A model generated the notes under the pieces. That model did not search any database. It saw only the letters and a list, made by a program, of their open reading frames with translations, and was not told where the DNA came from. A stretch of DNA of 64,000 nt from NCBI GenBank assembly GCA_036526255.1, contig DATCYW010000092.1, forward strand, positions 25,775-89,774, in the 5' to 3' direction. Positions within the stretch are counted from its first letter, which is position 1. Each line of letters begins with the position of its first letter. The position numbers were made by a program, and so were the translations under genes. The DNA comes from Malonomonas sp036526255 (GTDB lineage: Bacteria > Desulfobacterota > Desulfuromonadia > Desulfuromonadales > Geopsychrobacteraceae). Positions 42,000-51,508 of this stretch are shown here, piece after piece.

Positions 42000-43292
42000 T
42001 CATTCAAGCTTCTCATCATCCTCAACGTCCTTCACCTGCCTGCCAACCAAGAACAGCTGGTCGCCGATATGCGATCCGACACCATCATCGGCAACATGAA
42101 AGTCGCCGTTCAAAATCGGGATCCCGACGCGGAGCAGCATAGTGAATATCAGCAAGCCAAGCGACCAGATCCCCATACTGATGATGATTTCGATGCCAGT
42201 CGGGGTGTACTCATAAATTTCATGCAAGACATCCGGGATAAAGCCAGGAATAACCAACCCCATCCCTTTTTCGATGTAGACGCCGGCAAAGATCATGATG
42301 CAGCCAAGCACCAGGGTCAGTGGATTTTTGCGCGATTCAGGAATCAGGAAGATAAAGAAAGCCGTGACATTGAAGATCAACGCCGTCCAGATCCAGGGGA
42401 CCAGAGCACTGTGACCGTGCAGCCCCTGCAACAAGTACTTCAACGGCGCCAGATGCACGCTGTCGGTGTAATACTCTTTAAATACTTCAGCCCCGAACAG
42501 CAGCAGGTTGACAAACATGGCGTAGGCGATCAGCTCGGCAATTTTGTGAATCGCCTCGTCCTTGATCTTGAACTTGGTGTAGTTACGGATCAGCAGGAAG
42601 ATGAGGATCATGAAGGCCGGACCGGAACAGAAGGCCGACGCCAAAAAGCGTGGTGCAAGAATCGAGGCGTTCCAGAAGGGGCGTGCGCCCAGCCCGTTGT
42701 AGAGAAAGGCGGTGACCGTGTGAATCGAGATAGCGGCCGGTATCGACAGCAACAGTAGCGGGGTCAGAAAGTTTTTATTCGGTGTCCGCTTGTAATAGGT
42801 TTCGTAAAGAATATAGCCAGCGATCGTCAGGTTGAGGAACAGGTAAATATTCAGCACCACGACGTCCCAGGACAACAGCGACTGCGGAAAGTTCAACAAA
42901 CCGACCTTAGGGATCAGGTGCCAGAACCGCTCCGGACGGCCGAGGTCGGCGGTGACAAACATCAAACACATGCAGATCGCCGAAATGGCCAGCAATTCAC
43001 CGAGGACTGCGATCTCCTTGATCGGCTTCCAGTGATAAACGTAGGCGGGAATAATCAGTAGCACCGCCGCCGCCGCGACGCCGACCAGGAAGGTGAAATT
43101 AGAGATATAAAAACCCCAGGAGACCTGATCCTTCATCGCCGTGACGACCAACCCCTGATCCAATTGATAGATATAACCCATGATGCCGAAAGCGGCGATC
43201 GTCAGCAGCGTCCCTACCCATATGTAGTAGGCCTTGCTGCCCTTGCTCACCAGCAGCAGGGTCCCCATAAAAAACGACCAGATATTTTTCAT
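42000..43292 (-). CDS. NrfD-family membrane subunit of module B
   Basis: 430 residues, about ten membrane helices. Helix patterns such as GFYISNFTFLVGVAAAAVLL, FVTADLGRPERFWHLIP and SIHTVTAFLYNGLGARPFWNASILAPRFLASAF match the quinone-binding NrfD/DsrP-like group. It should oxidise or reduce menaquinone together with the iron-sulfur and tetrahaem proteins of the same operon. The long acidic C-terminal tail (GDQLFLVGRQVKDVEDDEKLE) is unusual and cytoplasmic. Confidence 0.9.
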   Translation of the reverse strand: MKNIWSFFMGTLLLVSKGSKAYYIWVGTLLTIAAFGIMGYIYQLDQGLVVTAMKDQVSWGFYISNFTFLVGVAAAAVLLIIPAYVYHWKPIKEIAVLGELLAISAICMCLMFVTADLGRPERFWHLIPKVGLLNFPQSLLSWDVVVLNIYLFLNLTIAGYILYETYYKRTPNKNFLTPLLLLSIPAAISIHTVTAFLYNGLGARPFWNASILAPRFLASAFCSGPAFMILIFLLIRNYTKFKIKDEAIHKIAELIAYAMFVNLLLFGAEVFKEYYTDSVHLAPLKYLLQGLHGHSALVPWIWTALIFNVTAFFIFLIPESRKNPLTLVLGCIMIFAGVYIEKGMGLVIPGFIPDVLHEIYEYTPTGIEIIISMGIWSLGLLIFTMLLRVGIPILNGDFHVADDGVGSHIGDQLFLVGRQVKDVEDDEKLE

Positions 43293-43310
43293 AGAATCAC
43301 TCCAATTGCG

Positions 43311-44237
43311 TTAGGTCGCATAGAAATAGTAGAACTTCGGCTGCGTATTCAGTTCTTCTTTCAGAATAAAGACCCGTTTATTTTCAATCAGGTAGCGCAT
43401 TTCACCGTCAGGATCGAGCAGATTGCCGAACTTGCGCGCGCCGACCGGACAGATCTCTTCACAAGCCGGATAACGTCCCGGCTGCTCGCGCGTCCGCTGG
43501 ATGCAGAAGGTGCACTTTTCGACCACCCCTTTAGGCCGCGGTCGATTGCCCAGATAATGGGTATCAGTGTTCATATTCTCGGCAGGCAGCTTACCCTTGG
43601 CCCAGTTGAAGTGGCGGGCGCCATACGGACAGGCAGCCATGCAATAGCGACAGCCGATGCACCAGTTATAATCAACGACGACAATCCCATCCTTCTCCGG
43701 CCAGGTCGCCTGAACCGGGCAGACCTTGGTACAAGGGGGATTGTCGCACTGCTGACATTGGATCGGCATGTAGAAATGCCCCTTTTCCGGCACCAGTTCC
43801 GGATTGTAATAATGCTCGGCGTATTCCAGCGCGGTGCCCTTTTCCTTGTCGAGCTGCACGACCCGGATCCAGTGAATCTGGGGATCATGCGACTGGTTAT
43901 TTTCTTCGACACAGGCATAAACACAGCGGCGACAACCGACACAACGGGACAAATCGAGACCGTAGCCGTACCTGACCCCCTCTATCGCAGGGGTCGCCTT
44001 CACGGTAATCTCTTTGCCGAACTCGTCGCTGTACTCGCTGCCCATACGCGCCAGAGTTTTCGCCAGCTCTTCCTTGCTGAGTTCGCGAAAATGTTTCTGA
44101 AAAAACGCCTCCCAGACCGAAGCCGAAGCATCGCTGGCCGGCAGCGCCAGCACGCCAAGACCTGCCACCAAACCCTGCAGGGCTTGCCGCCGGGTAATTT
44201 CAACAGGACTATGCTTACATTCTTTATGATCTGCCAT
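43311..44237 (-). CDS. Tat-exported 4Fe-4S ferredoxin subunit of module B
   Basis: 308 residues. The N terminus TRRQALQGLVAG with a following hydrophobic stretch is a Tat signal. Ferredoxin groups: CVGCRRCVYAC, CQQCDNPPCTKVC, CIGCRYCMAAC and CTFCIQRTREQPGRYPACEEIC. This is a HybA/DsrO-like subunit carrying four [4Fe-4S] clusters in the periplasm, linking the tetrahaem cytochrome (44267) and the NrfD protein (42000). GGGAG lies before the ATG. Confidence 0.92.
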   Translation of the reverse strand: MADHKECKHSPVEITRRQALQGLVAGLGVLALPASDASASVWEAFFQKHFRELSKEELAKTLARMGSEYSDEFGKEITVKATPAIEGVRYGYGLDLSRCVGCRRCVYACVEENNQSHDPQIHWIRVVQLDKEKGTALEYAEHYYNPELVPEKGHFYMPIQCQQCDNPPCTKVCPVQATWPEKDGIVVVDYNWCIGCRYCMAACPYGARHFNWAKGKLPAENMNTDTHYLGNRPRPKGVVEKCTFCIQRTREQPGRYPACEEICPVGARKFGNLLDPDGEMRYLIENKRVFILKEELNTQPKFYYFYAT

Positions 44238-44266
44238 AGGATTTATCTCCCTGAAAATGCTGATAA

Positions 44267-44878
44267 TTAATGCCGCGCCTCACCAGGCCGCACCGGCGGC
44301 GGGAGGGGCTTTAAAGGCTTGAAGCTCGGGTCGTGCGGATTATGGCAGTGAACGCAGAGCAGAAAGGTCTTTTCACCATTCCAGAAACCGGTCCGCTTGC
44401 CGTGAATGCCAACCTTCCAGTCGCGCAGCTTATCGCCGTGACACTGACCGCAGAGAAGGTACGACTCTTCAAAGGGGATGGTCGCACCATTGACCAAGCG
44501 CAGTACGTCGCGATCATTGGGATTATGACAATCAAGGCACCAGCGTTGCCCCTCAGCATGATTCAGGATGATATCGGTGTGCATATCCTCCAGCTCCCGT
44601 CGCTGCAGGTTCGGCTCCATCCCGCCATGACAGTCGCTGCAGGGGAAGATGCCCTCAGAAAAAGGCGCCGGCGGCACCGGGAAAGTCTTATCCGGTACCC
44701 GGTTTTTTACATCATAGGGGCGCAACGACTCCGCCGTCGGATTCTCTTCAACCACCAGTCGACCGGAACGGTCAAAGTATTTTTCTTTCGCTGCCTGTAC
44801 CTGCTCGGAGATCCCGAGACAGAGAAATGACAGCAGCCCAACAACGATCAAGGCAACCACAGATAATTTTCTTTTCAT
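44267..44878 (-). CDS. Periplasmic tetrahaem cytochrome c of module B
   Basis: 203 residues with a signal peptide or anchor (KLSVVALIVVGLLSFLCLGISEQVQA) and four CxxCH sites: CSDCH, CLDCH, CGQCH and CVHCH. It opens the module B operon. GCGAGGA precedes the ATG. A sigma70 promoter and a dyad lie about 210 bp upstream. Confidence 0.92.
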   Translation of the reverse strand: MKRKLSVVALIVVGLLSFLCLGISEQVQAAKEKYFDRSGRLVVEENPTAESLRPYDVKNRVPDKTFPVPPAPFSEGIFPCSDCHGGMEPNLQRRELEDMHTDIILNHAEGQRWCLDCHNPNDRDVLRLVNGATIPFEESYLLCGQCHGDKLRDWKVGIHGKRTGFWNGEKTFLLCVHCHNPHDPSFKPLKPLPPPVRPGEARH

Positions 44879-45073
44879 CGTATCCTCGCCATGGGAAATG
44901 CAGGCACAACCTCTTACGAAACAGCTAACACAAACCCTAATGAATCAAACAGCCAAAATCTCAACAATCCGAAGATCAAAAAATAAGCTACTAAATCGAC
45001 AATATATAGAAAACTGTTTTACATATCAACAATGTCTTTCGGTATATTTTTCAAGCTACTGGTTTTGCTGTAC

Positions 45074-45122
45074 TTTTTGACCGAAAAAGTGTTATATTTC
45101 AAATAATTTTAGCGGTCAAAAA
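45074..45122. repeat. Inverted repeat TTTTTGACCG / CGGTCAAAAA
   Basis: Two perfect 10-bp arms (45074-45083 and 45113-45122) face each other across 29 bases in the divergent region between module B and the large membrane protein gene. The right arm overlaps the -35 box of the module B promoter. The arms could be two half-sites for one regulator, or promoter elements for both directions. Confidence 0.45.
45091..45119 (-). promoter_or_regulatory. Sigma70 promoter of module B
   Basis: On the minus strand TTGACC (45119-45114), 17 bases, then TATAAC (45096-45091). Start point near 45084, leaving a leader of about 205 bases before the cytochrome gene. The leader holds no gene. Confidence 0.6.
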
Positions 45123-45276
45123 AGCACAGACAGGCAGGACCTAAATGAATTCAGGTGCTTACGATGCCAAACCCGCCCAAACGAAACCCCACTATGATGA
45201 CAGTGGCAACCTAGCGTTATCACCACTCACCAATCTGACCGAAAGCCAACCCTTTCTGTCCCTACAAGAGGTCGCC

Positions 45277-47064
45277 ATGAGCGTAGAGCCATCCCCCCTT
45301 GGAGCCCGCGTCGAACAGCTCGAACAGCAAGTACAGCTCCTCAGCAAGCAGGTTGCCGAACTTGAGCAGCGTGCCGCAAGCGGAGCCTACGCCAGCCGCA
45401 CCCCGGCCGCCAAACCGGCACAAAAAGAAGAGCTCATCCCCAACGAGGCGATGCTGCTGGTCGGCAGCAGTTCGCTGCTGCAGCATATCTCGACCCTCTG
45501 CTTCCTGCTGGTCGCCGCCCTTGGCTTGCGCGCCCTGACCGACAACGACATGCTCGACCTGCAGCTCGGCACAGCACTGGGGATGGGCTATGCGGCAGCG
45601 CTGATTGTGGGTGGCTACCTGCTCTATCGAAAAAACAAAAGCATGGCCCCGATCTTCATCACCACCGGCGGCCTGCTGATGTTCAGCGTACTGGTCGAGA
45701 CCTACACCCGCTTCTCGGCGATCCCGGTCGAACTGGTCTACATCATGCTGGCCATAACCGGAATCTGCATGGCGGTGATCAGCTACACCACCAAGACCTC
45801 GCTGCCAATCATCATCGGCACCCTGGGAATGTGCCTGGCCGCCGTTGCCATCGATTACCCCAACCCCTACTTCCCCTACCTGGGACTGCTGCTCTGGATA
45901 TCCAACATCCTCGGCTTCTTTGCCACCCGCATAAAGCGCTGCTCCTGGCTGCGCTGGATGCTACTCTTCACAACCCACTTCATGCTGCAGATCTGGGGCC
46001 TGAAATTGAGCGGACTGCTCAGCCGCGGCAACGCAGCCGAACATTTGTCTCCCGACTGGTTCATTCCGATCGTCACACTCATCGGCGGAACCTTCATGCT
46101 GATCTCGCTGCTCGGCATTATCCGCAGCGGCGATGACAAGATATCCAAGTTTGACTTCTCTTTGCCGGCTGTCAATGCCGGCTGGTGTTATGTGGCCGGA
46201 ATTTATGCTTTGAAAGATCCGGCGCTGTTCGGCGCACCTGCTGCTGCGGCGGCCATCATCCACTTCGCTATAGCCTTCAGACTTGCCGACCGCCAGCGCC
46301 GCCACGCACCCGGCACCAACACCTTTACCGCCGGGGGGATCATCCTGGCGGGCCTTTCTCTGCCAGCGCTCTTCGGCGACATGCTGCTGCCGTTGCCGGT
46401 CCTGTCAGTACTGGCCTTTGTCTCCTGTTACTATTCAAAGAAATGGGTCAGTGGCGGGATGCGCATGACGGCCTACCTGCTGCAAGGCTACGTCAGTCTG
46501 ATTCTTGCCCTAGAGCTGATCAGCGAAAACAGCCAACATCCTGCCGTAAGCCTCATCGTCGCCACCACCTGTACCCTGATCGCGCTCTACCATTATCGCT
46601 ACTGCCGCCAGAGCCAGCCGCCGGACCACTCGCAAGCATTTGAGCGTTTCGACAAAAATGATCAGGCCGCGCTGCTCCCCCTGTTCGCCGGACTGACGAA
46701 TGGCTTCTTCATGACCATGCTGATTGTCGGTTATTTCCTGCAGACCTACTACAAGGGGGTATTTGCCACAGCCCTTATCGGCGCACAGTCGGTCACGATC
46801 AACTTGGCCGCCATTCTGATGATCTTTCTGGCGCTCTACCGACACAATAAAGAGTTGAGGAACATGGCCATCCTGCTGATGATCCTCGGTGGCTGCAAGG
46901 TCTTCATCCTCGACCTGTTTAGAATCAGTGGCACCTGGCTGGTTGCCGGAATCTTTGCTTTCGGGATTGCTGCCGCCCTGCAATCCTTGGTTCTTGCCCG
47001 CTGGAAAACCGAACCTGCTGAGCACAAGAAGGATTCGACCGAGACAGGCACGGAACCGGGCTAA
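45277..47064 (+). CDS. Large polytopic membrane protein (DUF2339-like)
   Basis: 595 residues from ATG 45277 (GAGG five bases upstream). A coiled-coil segment (GARVEQLEQQVQLLSKQVAELEQR, about residues 8-33) precedes about fifteen membrane helices filling the rest. This layout (short N-terminal coiled coil then many helices) matches DUF2339-type proteins of unknown function. An in-frame ATG at 45145 with AGGA upstream would add 44 residues. It may be a membrane sensor or transporter; the surrounding respiratory genes do not settle this. Confidence 0.7.
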   Translation: MSVEPSPLGARVEQLEQQVQLLSKQVAELEQRAASGAYASRTPAAKPAQKEELIPNEAMLLVGSSSLLQHISTLCFLLVAALGLRALTDNDMLDLQLGTALGMGYAAALIVGGYLLYRKNKSMAPIFITTGGLLMFSVLVETYTRFSAIPVELVYIMLAITGICMAVISYTTKTSLPIIIGTLGMCLAAVAIDYPNPYFPYLGLLLWISNILGFFATRIKRCSWLRWMLLFTTHFMLQIWGLKLSGLLSRGNAAEHLSPDWFIPIVTLIGGTFMLISLLGIIRSGDDKISKFDFSLPAVNAGWCYVAGIYALKDPALFGAPAAAAAIIHFAIAFRLADRQRRHAPGTNTFTAGGIILAGLSLPALFGDMLLPLPVLSVLAFVSCYYSKKWVSGGMRMTAYLLQGYVSLILALELISENSQHPAVSLIVATTCTLIALYHYRYCRQSQPPDHSQAFERFDKNDQAALLPLFAGLTNGFFMTMLIVGYFLQTYYKGVFATALIGAQSVTINLAAILMIFLALYRHNKELRNMAILLMILGGCKVFILDLFRISGTWLVAGIFAFGIAAALQSLVLARWKTEPAEHKKDSTETGTEPG

Positions 47065-47101
47065 CCGCAATCGACCTAACCGAACAAGCCTGCACGCAAC
47101 G

Positions 47102-47141
47102 CAAAAGAGCCCCGCTGTCTGATTCGACAGCGGGGCTCTTT
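47102..47141. terminator. Bidirectional terminator
   Basis: A perfect 17-bp stem (AAAAGAGCCCCGCTGTC with its complement) around the loop TGATTC, flanked by A- and T-runs. It lies between convergent genes (polytopic protein and hexahaem cytochrome) and should stop transcripts from both. Confidence 0.92.
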
Positions 47142-47185
47142 TATTCAGCCACAGCCAGGGAAACTACCCCGGGTGTGTCATGCGA

Positions 47186-48646
47186 TTATCTATCGCCCAG
47201 CAGGGTCTTGAGGATTGCGGAGTCTTCCTCATCTTCAGCCAGGATAGTGTGGCAGGTATCGCAATCCATCGAGATCACGTCACCATTTTCCGCTTCGTGT
47301 TCTTCGTTGTGGCAGCGGAAACAGCCGAGCTCGTCAGCGTGCCCCAGGTTGCTGCCATAGGTCCCCCACTGAACGCCCATCTCCGGAAAAACGTTTTCCA
47401 GATAAGCGGCCTGCACACCGGCAATCGCCTTGGCAACCTTCGGACGGTCATTAGCGTAAATGTCAGCGTACTCTTGTTTATAGAACTCAGTCAGATTGTT
47501 GGCGATCGCAGTACGCGCCTCATCCTGGGTGGCAAATTCCTTACCAGTAATTGCCGCCATGGCCTGACGCTTGATGTACGGCAGATCTCGCGGAATCTCG
47601 TTACTCACCAGCTTGCCATTGACCGCCTTGTCAGCCGGCAGGTAAACGTGGCTCGGACGGTTGTGACAGTCGATACAATCCATCACCCGCTCTTGCAGGT
47701 GGGTTGCTGCCGCAATCTGCTCGTCAGCCTCGCCGGAACGATAGACGATTGTTTTGCCGTCAGCAGTCCGCTGTGAAACCTCGGGAATAATGTTACGCGG
47801 CCAGTCTGCAGCCGTGTAGGTAATCTGATTTTCAGGTGCGACGTGCCAGTGGATGCCATTCGACTCAGCAGCCTGATCGCCGGCGCTGCCGATTTTCATC
47901 AACAGCACGGTTTTCACGTTGGTACTCTTCTCATCCTCAAGGAACTTGTCGATGATAACCAGCTTGTCACCGTGGAATTTTTCCGGCCGGTGACACTGCT
48001 CACAGGTATCACGCGCCGGACGCAAACCGTGAACAGGTGTCTCGATCGGACGGGGAAAGGTATCCGCAACTACCGCATAGAGCTGCCGGGCACCGGAAAT
48101 TTTCGACTTAACAAACCAGGAAGCGCCGGAACCGATATGACACTCAACGCAATTAACACGAGAGTGTGCCGAATTTTTGTAGGCCGTATACTCGGGAGTC
48201 ATCGGCACGTGACAAACCTCGCCACAAAATGCGTTTGATTCCATGAAATGATAAGCACTGTATGCCATAACGCCAACGACGAACAGGTTGATACAGGTCA
48301 GGAAAACGCCGAGAAAAACCAGCTTGCGGATCTTGTCGTAGCCAGACTCATCCGCCAGTTTGTCGCGAAAGTAAGCCAGGGTAAACAATCTGACTTCTTC
48401 TCTTCCCTTGGCGAAAAACAGACCGACAAAAATCAGCAGCAGACCCCCGATAAACCCGGGACCGAGGATCATGTAGACCGCACCGGCGAAATAGGGGTTC
48501 GGGATATGGAAGATCAGATCGTATAGAATCGCGCCGACCAGAAAAGGGAAAATGACTGTAACGGCCATCGCCCCCAGCAGGGCAATCCGGCTGTGCGCAA
48601 TGCCCTTGAGAAACGCCTTTGGAATATCACTCAGTGTTGTTGCCAT
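47186..48646 (-). CDS. NapC/NirT-type membrane-anchored hexahaem cytochrome c
   Basis: 486 residues. Three hydrophobic segments in the first 140 residues include two anchors and a NapC-like helix, then haem motifs: CGEVCH (CX3CH), CVECH, CEQCH, CIDCH, CFRCH and CDTCH. The NapC/NirT region (SNAFCGEVCHVPMTPEYTAYKNSAHSRVNCVECHIG) is the quinol-oxidising part; the C-terminal haems extend the chain into the periplasm. It is monocistronic with its own promoter and no FeS or NrfD partner, so it may take electrons directly from menaquinol. Confidence 0.92.
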   Translation of the reverse strand: MATTLSDIPKAFLKGIAHSRIALLGAMAVTVIFPFLVGAILYDLIFHIPNPYFAGAVYMILGPGFIGGLLLIFVGLFFAKGREEVRLFTLAYFRDKLADESGYDKIRKLVFLGVFLTCINLFVVGVMAYSAYHFMESNAFCGEVCHVPMTPEYTAYKNSAHSRVNCVECHIGSGASWFVKSKISGARQLYAVVADTFPRPIETPVHGLRPARDTCEQCHRPEKFHGDKLVIIDKFLEDEKSTNVKTVLLMKIGSAGDQAAESNGIHWHVAPENQITYTAADWPRNIIPEVSQRTADGKTIVYRSGEADEQIAAATHLQERVMDCIDCHNRPSHVYLPADKAVNGKLVSNEIPRDLPYIKRQAMAAITGKEFATQDEARTAIANNLTEFYKQEYADIYANDRPKVAKAIAGVQAAYLENVFPEMGVQWGTYGSNLGHADELGCFRCHNEEHEAENGDVISMDCDTCHTILAEDEEDSAILKTLLGDR

Positions 48647-48747
48647 TCTTGACTCCTCGTAAATATAAATAACACCTGGCCCCGGCCAAGTGTATGCAAT
48701 CTTTGCAATTAACTAATTTATAAGGGTTTTTTAAAAATGAAGTCGGG

Positions 48748-48777
48748 ATGCTAGCACTATAAAAGCAAGGCTGTCAA
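48748..48777 (-). promoter_or_regulatory. Promoter of the hexahaem cytochrome gene
   Basis: TTGACA (48777-48772), 18 bases, TAGCAT (48753-48748) on the minus strand, about 100 bases before the ATG at 48646. Consensus -35 but poor -10. The rest of the 273-bp gap has no gene. Confidence 0.5.
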
Positions 48778-48919
48778 TAGCATTTGTCCCGCGCTGGCAG
48801 CGATTCAATGAAAAGGCAAGGAAGCAGACAAAGCCCCTGCTATTTGACCGGCGTTTCCGGCCATATCGCCAAGGAATTATCAAACATAACTTCAAAATCC
48901 GGGCAAACCTGAGATAAAC

Positions 48920-49141
48920 CTACGTCCTGTTTCGCAGTACCCGCATCACCAGAACACCCAGTATAGTCAAACAGAGCCCGACGCAAACCAGCAGGTAACC
49001 GATCGCATGCCCCTCACCCCAACCCCAGAGATCCTTCCCCTTCATCAGCAGAATCAGACCGGCGCCGACAAAAGTCATAAGTCCGCCGATGATATACACG
49101 CTGATTGCAGAAATCGATAGAACCAGTTCTTTATCTTTCAT
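48920..49141 (-). CDS. Small two-helix membrane protein downstream of cbcL
   Basis: 73 residues with two hydrophobic helices (about 10-32 and 46-66) separated by a Gly- and Trp-rich loop (KGKDLWGWGEGHA). GTGAGGA lies before the ATG at 49141. It follows the CbcL gene after a terminator-like hairpin, so it may be partly co-transcribed. No family recognised. Confidence 0.7.
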   Translation of the reverse strand: MKDKELVLSISAISVYIIGGLMTFVGAGLILLMKGKDLWGWGEGHAIGYLLVCVGLCLTILGVLVMRVLRNRT

Positions 49142-49161
49142 ACGTCCTCACCCGACCAGAC

Positions 49162-49195
49162 AAAAGAAAGGGGTTGCCGCTCGGCAACCCCTTTC
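49162..49195 (-). terminator. Terminator after cbcL
   Basis: A perfect 13-bp stem (GAAAGGGGTTGCC / GGCAACCCCTTTC) with a 4-base loop, followed on the minus strand by TTTTG. It lies 26 bases after the cbcL stop. Confidence 0.82.
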
Positions 49196-49220
49196 GGACT
49201 CTCAATGCTTCAACAGCGGA

Positions 49221-51077
49221 CTAAAGATGATGACCGCCGGCAATGAAAGCGTAGAGCATCAGGATCAACAATGCAATCCCGGTAAACACCGCGAAGAAAC
49301 CGAACCCCTTGATAAAGAAGTCGTAAACAACGCCACTCGGCTTGTCCTTGACATACTGATCAAGAATCCCCTGCTCCTCGTAACGCTTCCATTGGTCGCC
49401 TCGCTCCTCGATGAACTCTTCCTTCGGCAGCTCACCATTGAAGATAACGAAATCCATCGGGAACTTCTCCGGACGGCCGTGGGTATTGAAGAAGTGAACG
49501 GTGAAGATAAAACCGGTCGCCAACAACGCTTCATCCGAGTGAATGATGGTTGCCACGTTGAACACCCAGCCGGGCAAGAAAGCACCGAAGGCCTCCGGGA
49601 ACCAGAGCATTAGCCCGGAACCGCCGATGGCGAACATACCCCAAAAGACCGCTAGGAAATCAAACTTCTCCCAGTAGGTCCAGCGATCGAAGCTTGGCTT
49701 GGGACCAAGGAACAGGAACCAGCGCACCATGGCGGTGACGTCGCGAACATCACGCAGGTTCGGGCAGAGCGACTCAGGCCCGAACAGGCGCTGGAAAAAG
49801 TCAGCCGGCGACTGCAAACGGTAGAAGAGGAATTTTGCGCTCATCACCAGAGCGGCACCGAAATAGACAAAAGTGATCACCGCACCAACACGGTGCAAAA
49901 GTGCAGCAACCGGCGCACCGCCGTAGAAATCCATCAACACCACGGCCCAACCCTGCTCGGCGAACTTGAGCGGGATACCGGTGAGTGACAGCAACAGGAA
50001 GCTAGTAATAACCAGCAGGTGCAGAACGATGTGCAGCTTGGTAAAACGACGGTAAATCTTGTGCGCATCAGGGATGACATGGTGCTTGCCGGCGATCAAA
50101 AGGGCTTTCTTTTCGCGATTCTCAACAAAGCCGCGGAACATCCACAGTAGCGTATGAATCCAGAAAATGGCGAAAGTACCCAGCAGCAGACCGGTCATAC
50201 TGACATAGGTGTAATAAAGAATCGGGAAGTTTTCCCGGTCGGTCATCTTGCCGTGCGAATAGTACTTGATGAACTGCGCCGATGAGTTTTCATGGCAGTT
50301 CGCACAGGTCGCAATCAGGTTATCCGGATGCAGGCTCGATTTCAGGTCGTCATGTGGCAGAATCGCATGCGAAGTGTGGCAGTCGGCGCAACCGGCAACC
50401 AGCTCAGGGTAGCCCAGAGCATAGTTTTTACCATGATAGCTTTCGAGATACGTCTCTACCGCGATATTGTAGACGCCATTTTTGGCCATCATCTCGCTGT
50501 CACCGTGGCACTTTAAACAGACCTCGGTGTGAAAGGCCCGGGTATCATGGTCATCCGGGTCACCAATCTCCTGAATCTGATGCAGATTGTGACAATCGAG
50601 ACAGGCCGCAGAATCCATATTGCCAGCCTCGACAGCCTTGCCGTGAATCGATTCATTGTAAACTTCATGTGAACCATCATGACATTCTGCACACTTAGAA
50701 ATCGCAATCCGCTTGTCACCCATCCAAGCCATCTGGCTATGAATGGTGCTATGACAGGAGGCACAGCCAATCTCGTTGAGCTTATGAACGCTAGAGTAAT
50801 GCTCGGCAGTCTCTTTCTTGTGACAGCGTACGCACCTCACAGGTTCAGGCATCAACTCGCCCTCCATGTGAAGATTAACATCTGTCAACTCAACGTGACA
50901 GGCGACACAGCCGTTCATACCATGCACGGAAGCGGAAAACTCTTCCGCAGAGACCACATCGCCGTGACACTCGAGGCACGCTTCCGGCCCGGAAATCAGG
51001 TGCGTATCGGCAAGCGCCTGAGAGCCGAACAGTAAAAATAGCAAACTTACAGCGAGAAGAAACCGGGCTGTTCTCAT
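49221..51077 (-). CDS. cbcL: CbcL-like inner-membrane multihaem cytochrome, nine c haems plus diheme b domain
   Basis: 618 residues from ATG 51077 (AAGGAG seven bases before it). A signal peptide is followed by nine CxxCH sites (CLECH, CVACH, CVRCH, CASCH, CAECH, CLDCH, CLKCH, CADCH and CANCH) and then a membrane domain of five helices with the b-haem histidine pattern of HydC/FdnI (LHIVLHLLVITSFLLLSLTGIPL, LLHRVGAVIT). This nine-haem plus diheme b fusion is the layout of Geobacter CbcL, the menaquinol oxidase needed for low-potential acceptors. No partner genes are adjacent apart from the small membrane protein. Confidence 0.92.
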   Translation of the reverse strand: MRTARFLLAVSLLFLLFGSQALADTHLISGPEACLECHGDVVSAEEFSASVHGMNGCVACHVELTDVNLHMEGELMPEPVRCVRCHKKETAEHYSSVHKLNEIGCASCHSTIHSQMAWMGDKRIAISKCAECHDGSHEVYNESIHGKAVEAGNMDSAACLDCHNLHQIQEIGDPDDHDTRAFHTEVCLKCHGDSEMMAKNGVYNIAVETYLESYHGKNYALGYPELVAGCADCHTSHAILPHDDLKSSLHPDNLIATCANCHENSSAQFIKYYSHGKMTDRENFPILYYTYVSMTGLLLGTFAIFWIHTLLWMFRGFVENREKKALLIAGKHHVIPDAHKIYRRFTKLHIVLHLLVITSFLLLSLTGIPLKFAEQGWAVVLMDFYGGAPVAALLHRVGAVITFVYFGAALVMSAKFLFYRLQSPADFFQRLFGPESLCPNLRDVRDVTAMVRWFLFLGPKPSFDRWTYWEKFDFLAVFWGMFAIGGSGLMLWFPEAFGAFLPGWVFNVATIIHSDEALLATGFIFTVHFFNTHGRPEKFPMDFVIFNGELPKEEFIEERGDQWKRYEEQGILDQYVKDKPSGVVYDFFIKGFGFFAVFTGIALLILMLYAFIAGGHHL

Positions 51078-51085
51078 CAAACATC

Positions 51086-51452
51086 TCCTTTGTTGATAAA
51101 GGCCTGCAGAAAAAAACTCCGAACAAACCATTACAGAATAACTATGGGCAGGAAGTGAGCAGCCTCCGGGATAATGCCCAAGTCATTCGATAAAAACAGG
51201 GTTTAGCCAGTGATTAACGGCCAGGATTGTAAAATTAGAATTAACGGATAATCACTTATAATACATCCCGCCGAGAATACCATATCCATCAATCGACGCA
51301 ACTAAAAAACTTTATCTAAAAAAACAGATTATTTTGTTTATATTCATAGAGTTAGCTGCCCACACCAAGTATACAGTCGACAATAATAATGCTGTTCTAT
51401 AAACAATTTCAGCAAATATCCCCGCTAATATTAGTGATTCGGGAGCAGGAAC
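51086..51452. other. AT-rich region upstream of cbcL
   Basis: About 370 bp between the cbcL start and the atpE terminator. It has no gene and no consensus promoter that I can support; TATTAT/TATAAG near 51257 on the minus strand could be a -10, but lacks a matching -35, so an activator-dependent promoter is possible. A GTATACAG sequence near 51369 repeats a half of the nuo palindrome, probably by chance. Confidence 0.4.
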
Positions 51453-51485
51453 AAAAAAAGGGCGGACCCAAACGGGACCGCCCTT
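51453..51485 (-). terminator. Terminator of the atp F0 genes
   Basis: GGGCGG.CCC pairs with GGG.CCGCCC around AAAC; read on the minus strand it is followed by TTTTTTTG. It lies 24 bases after the atpE stop. Confidence 0.85.
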
Positions 51486-51508
51486 CTTCCTGCAACTTTA
51501 AATACTGC

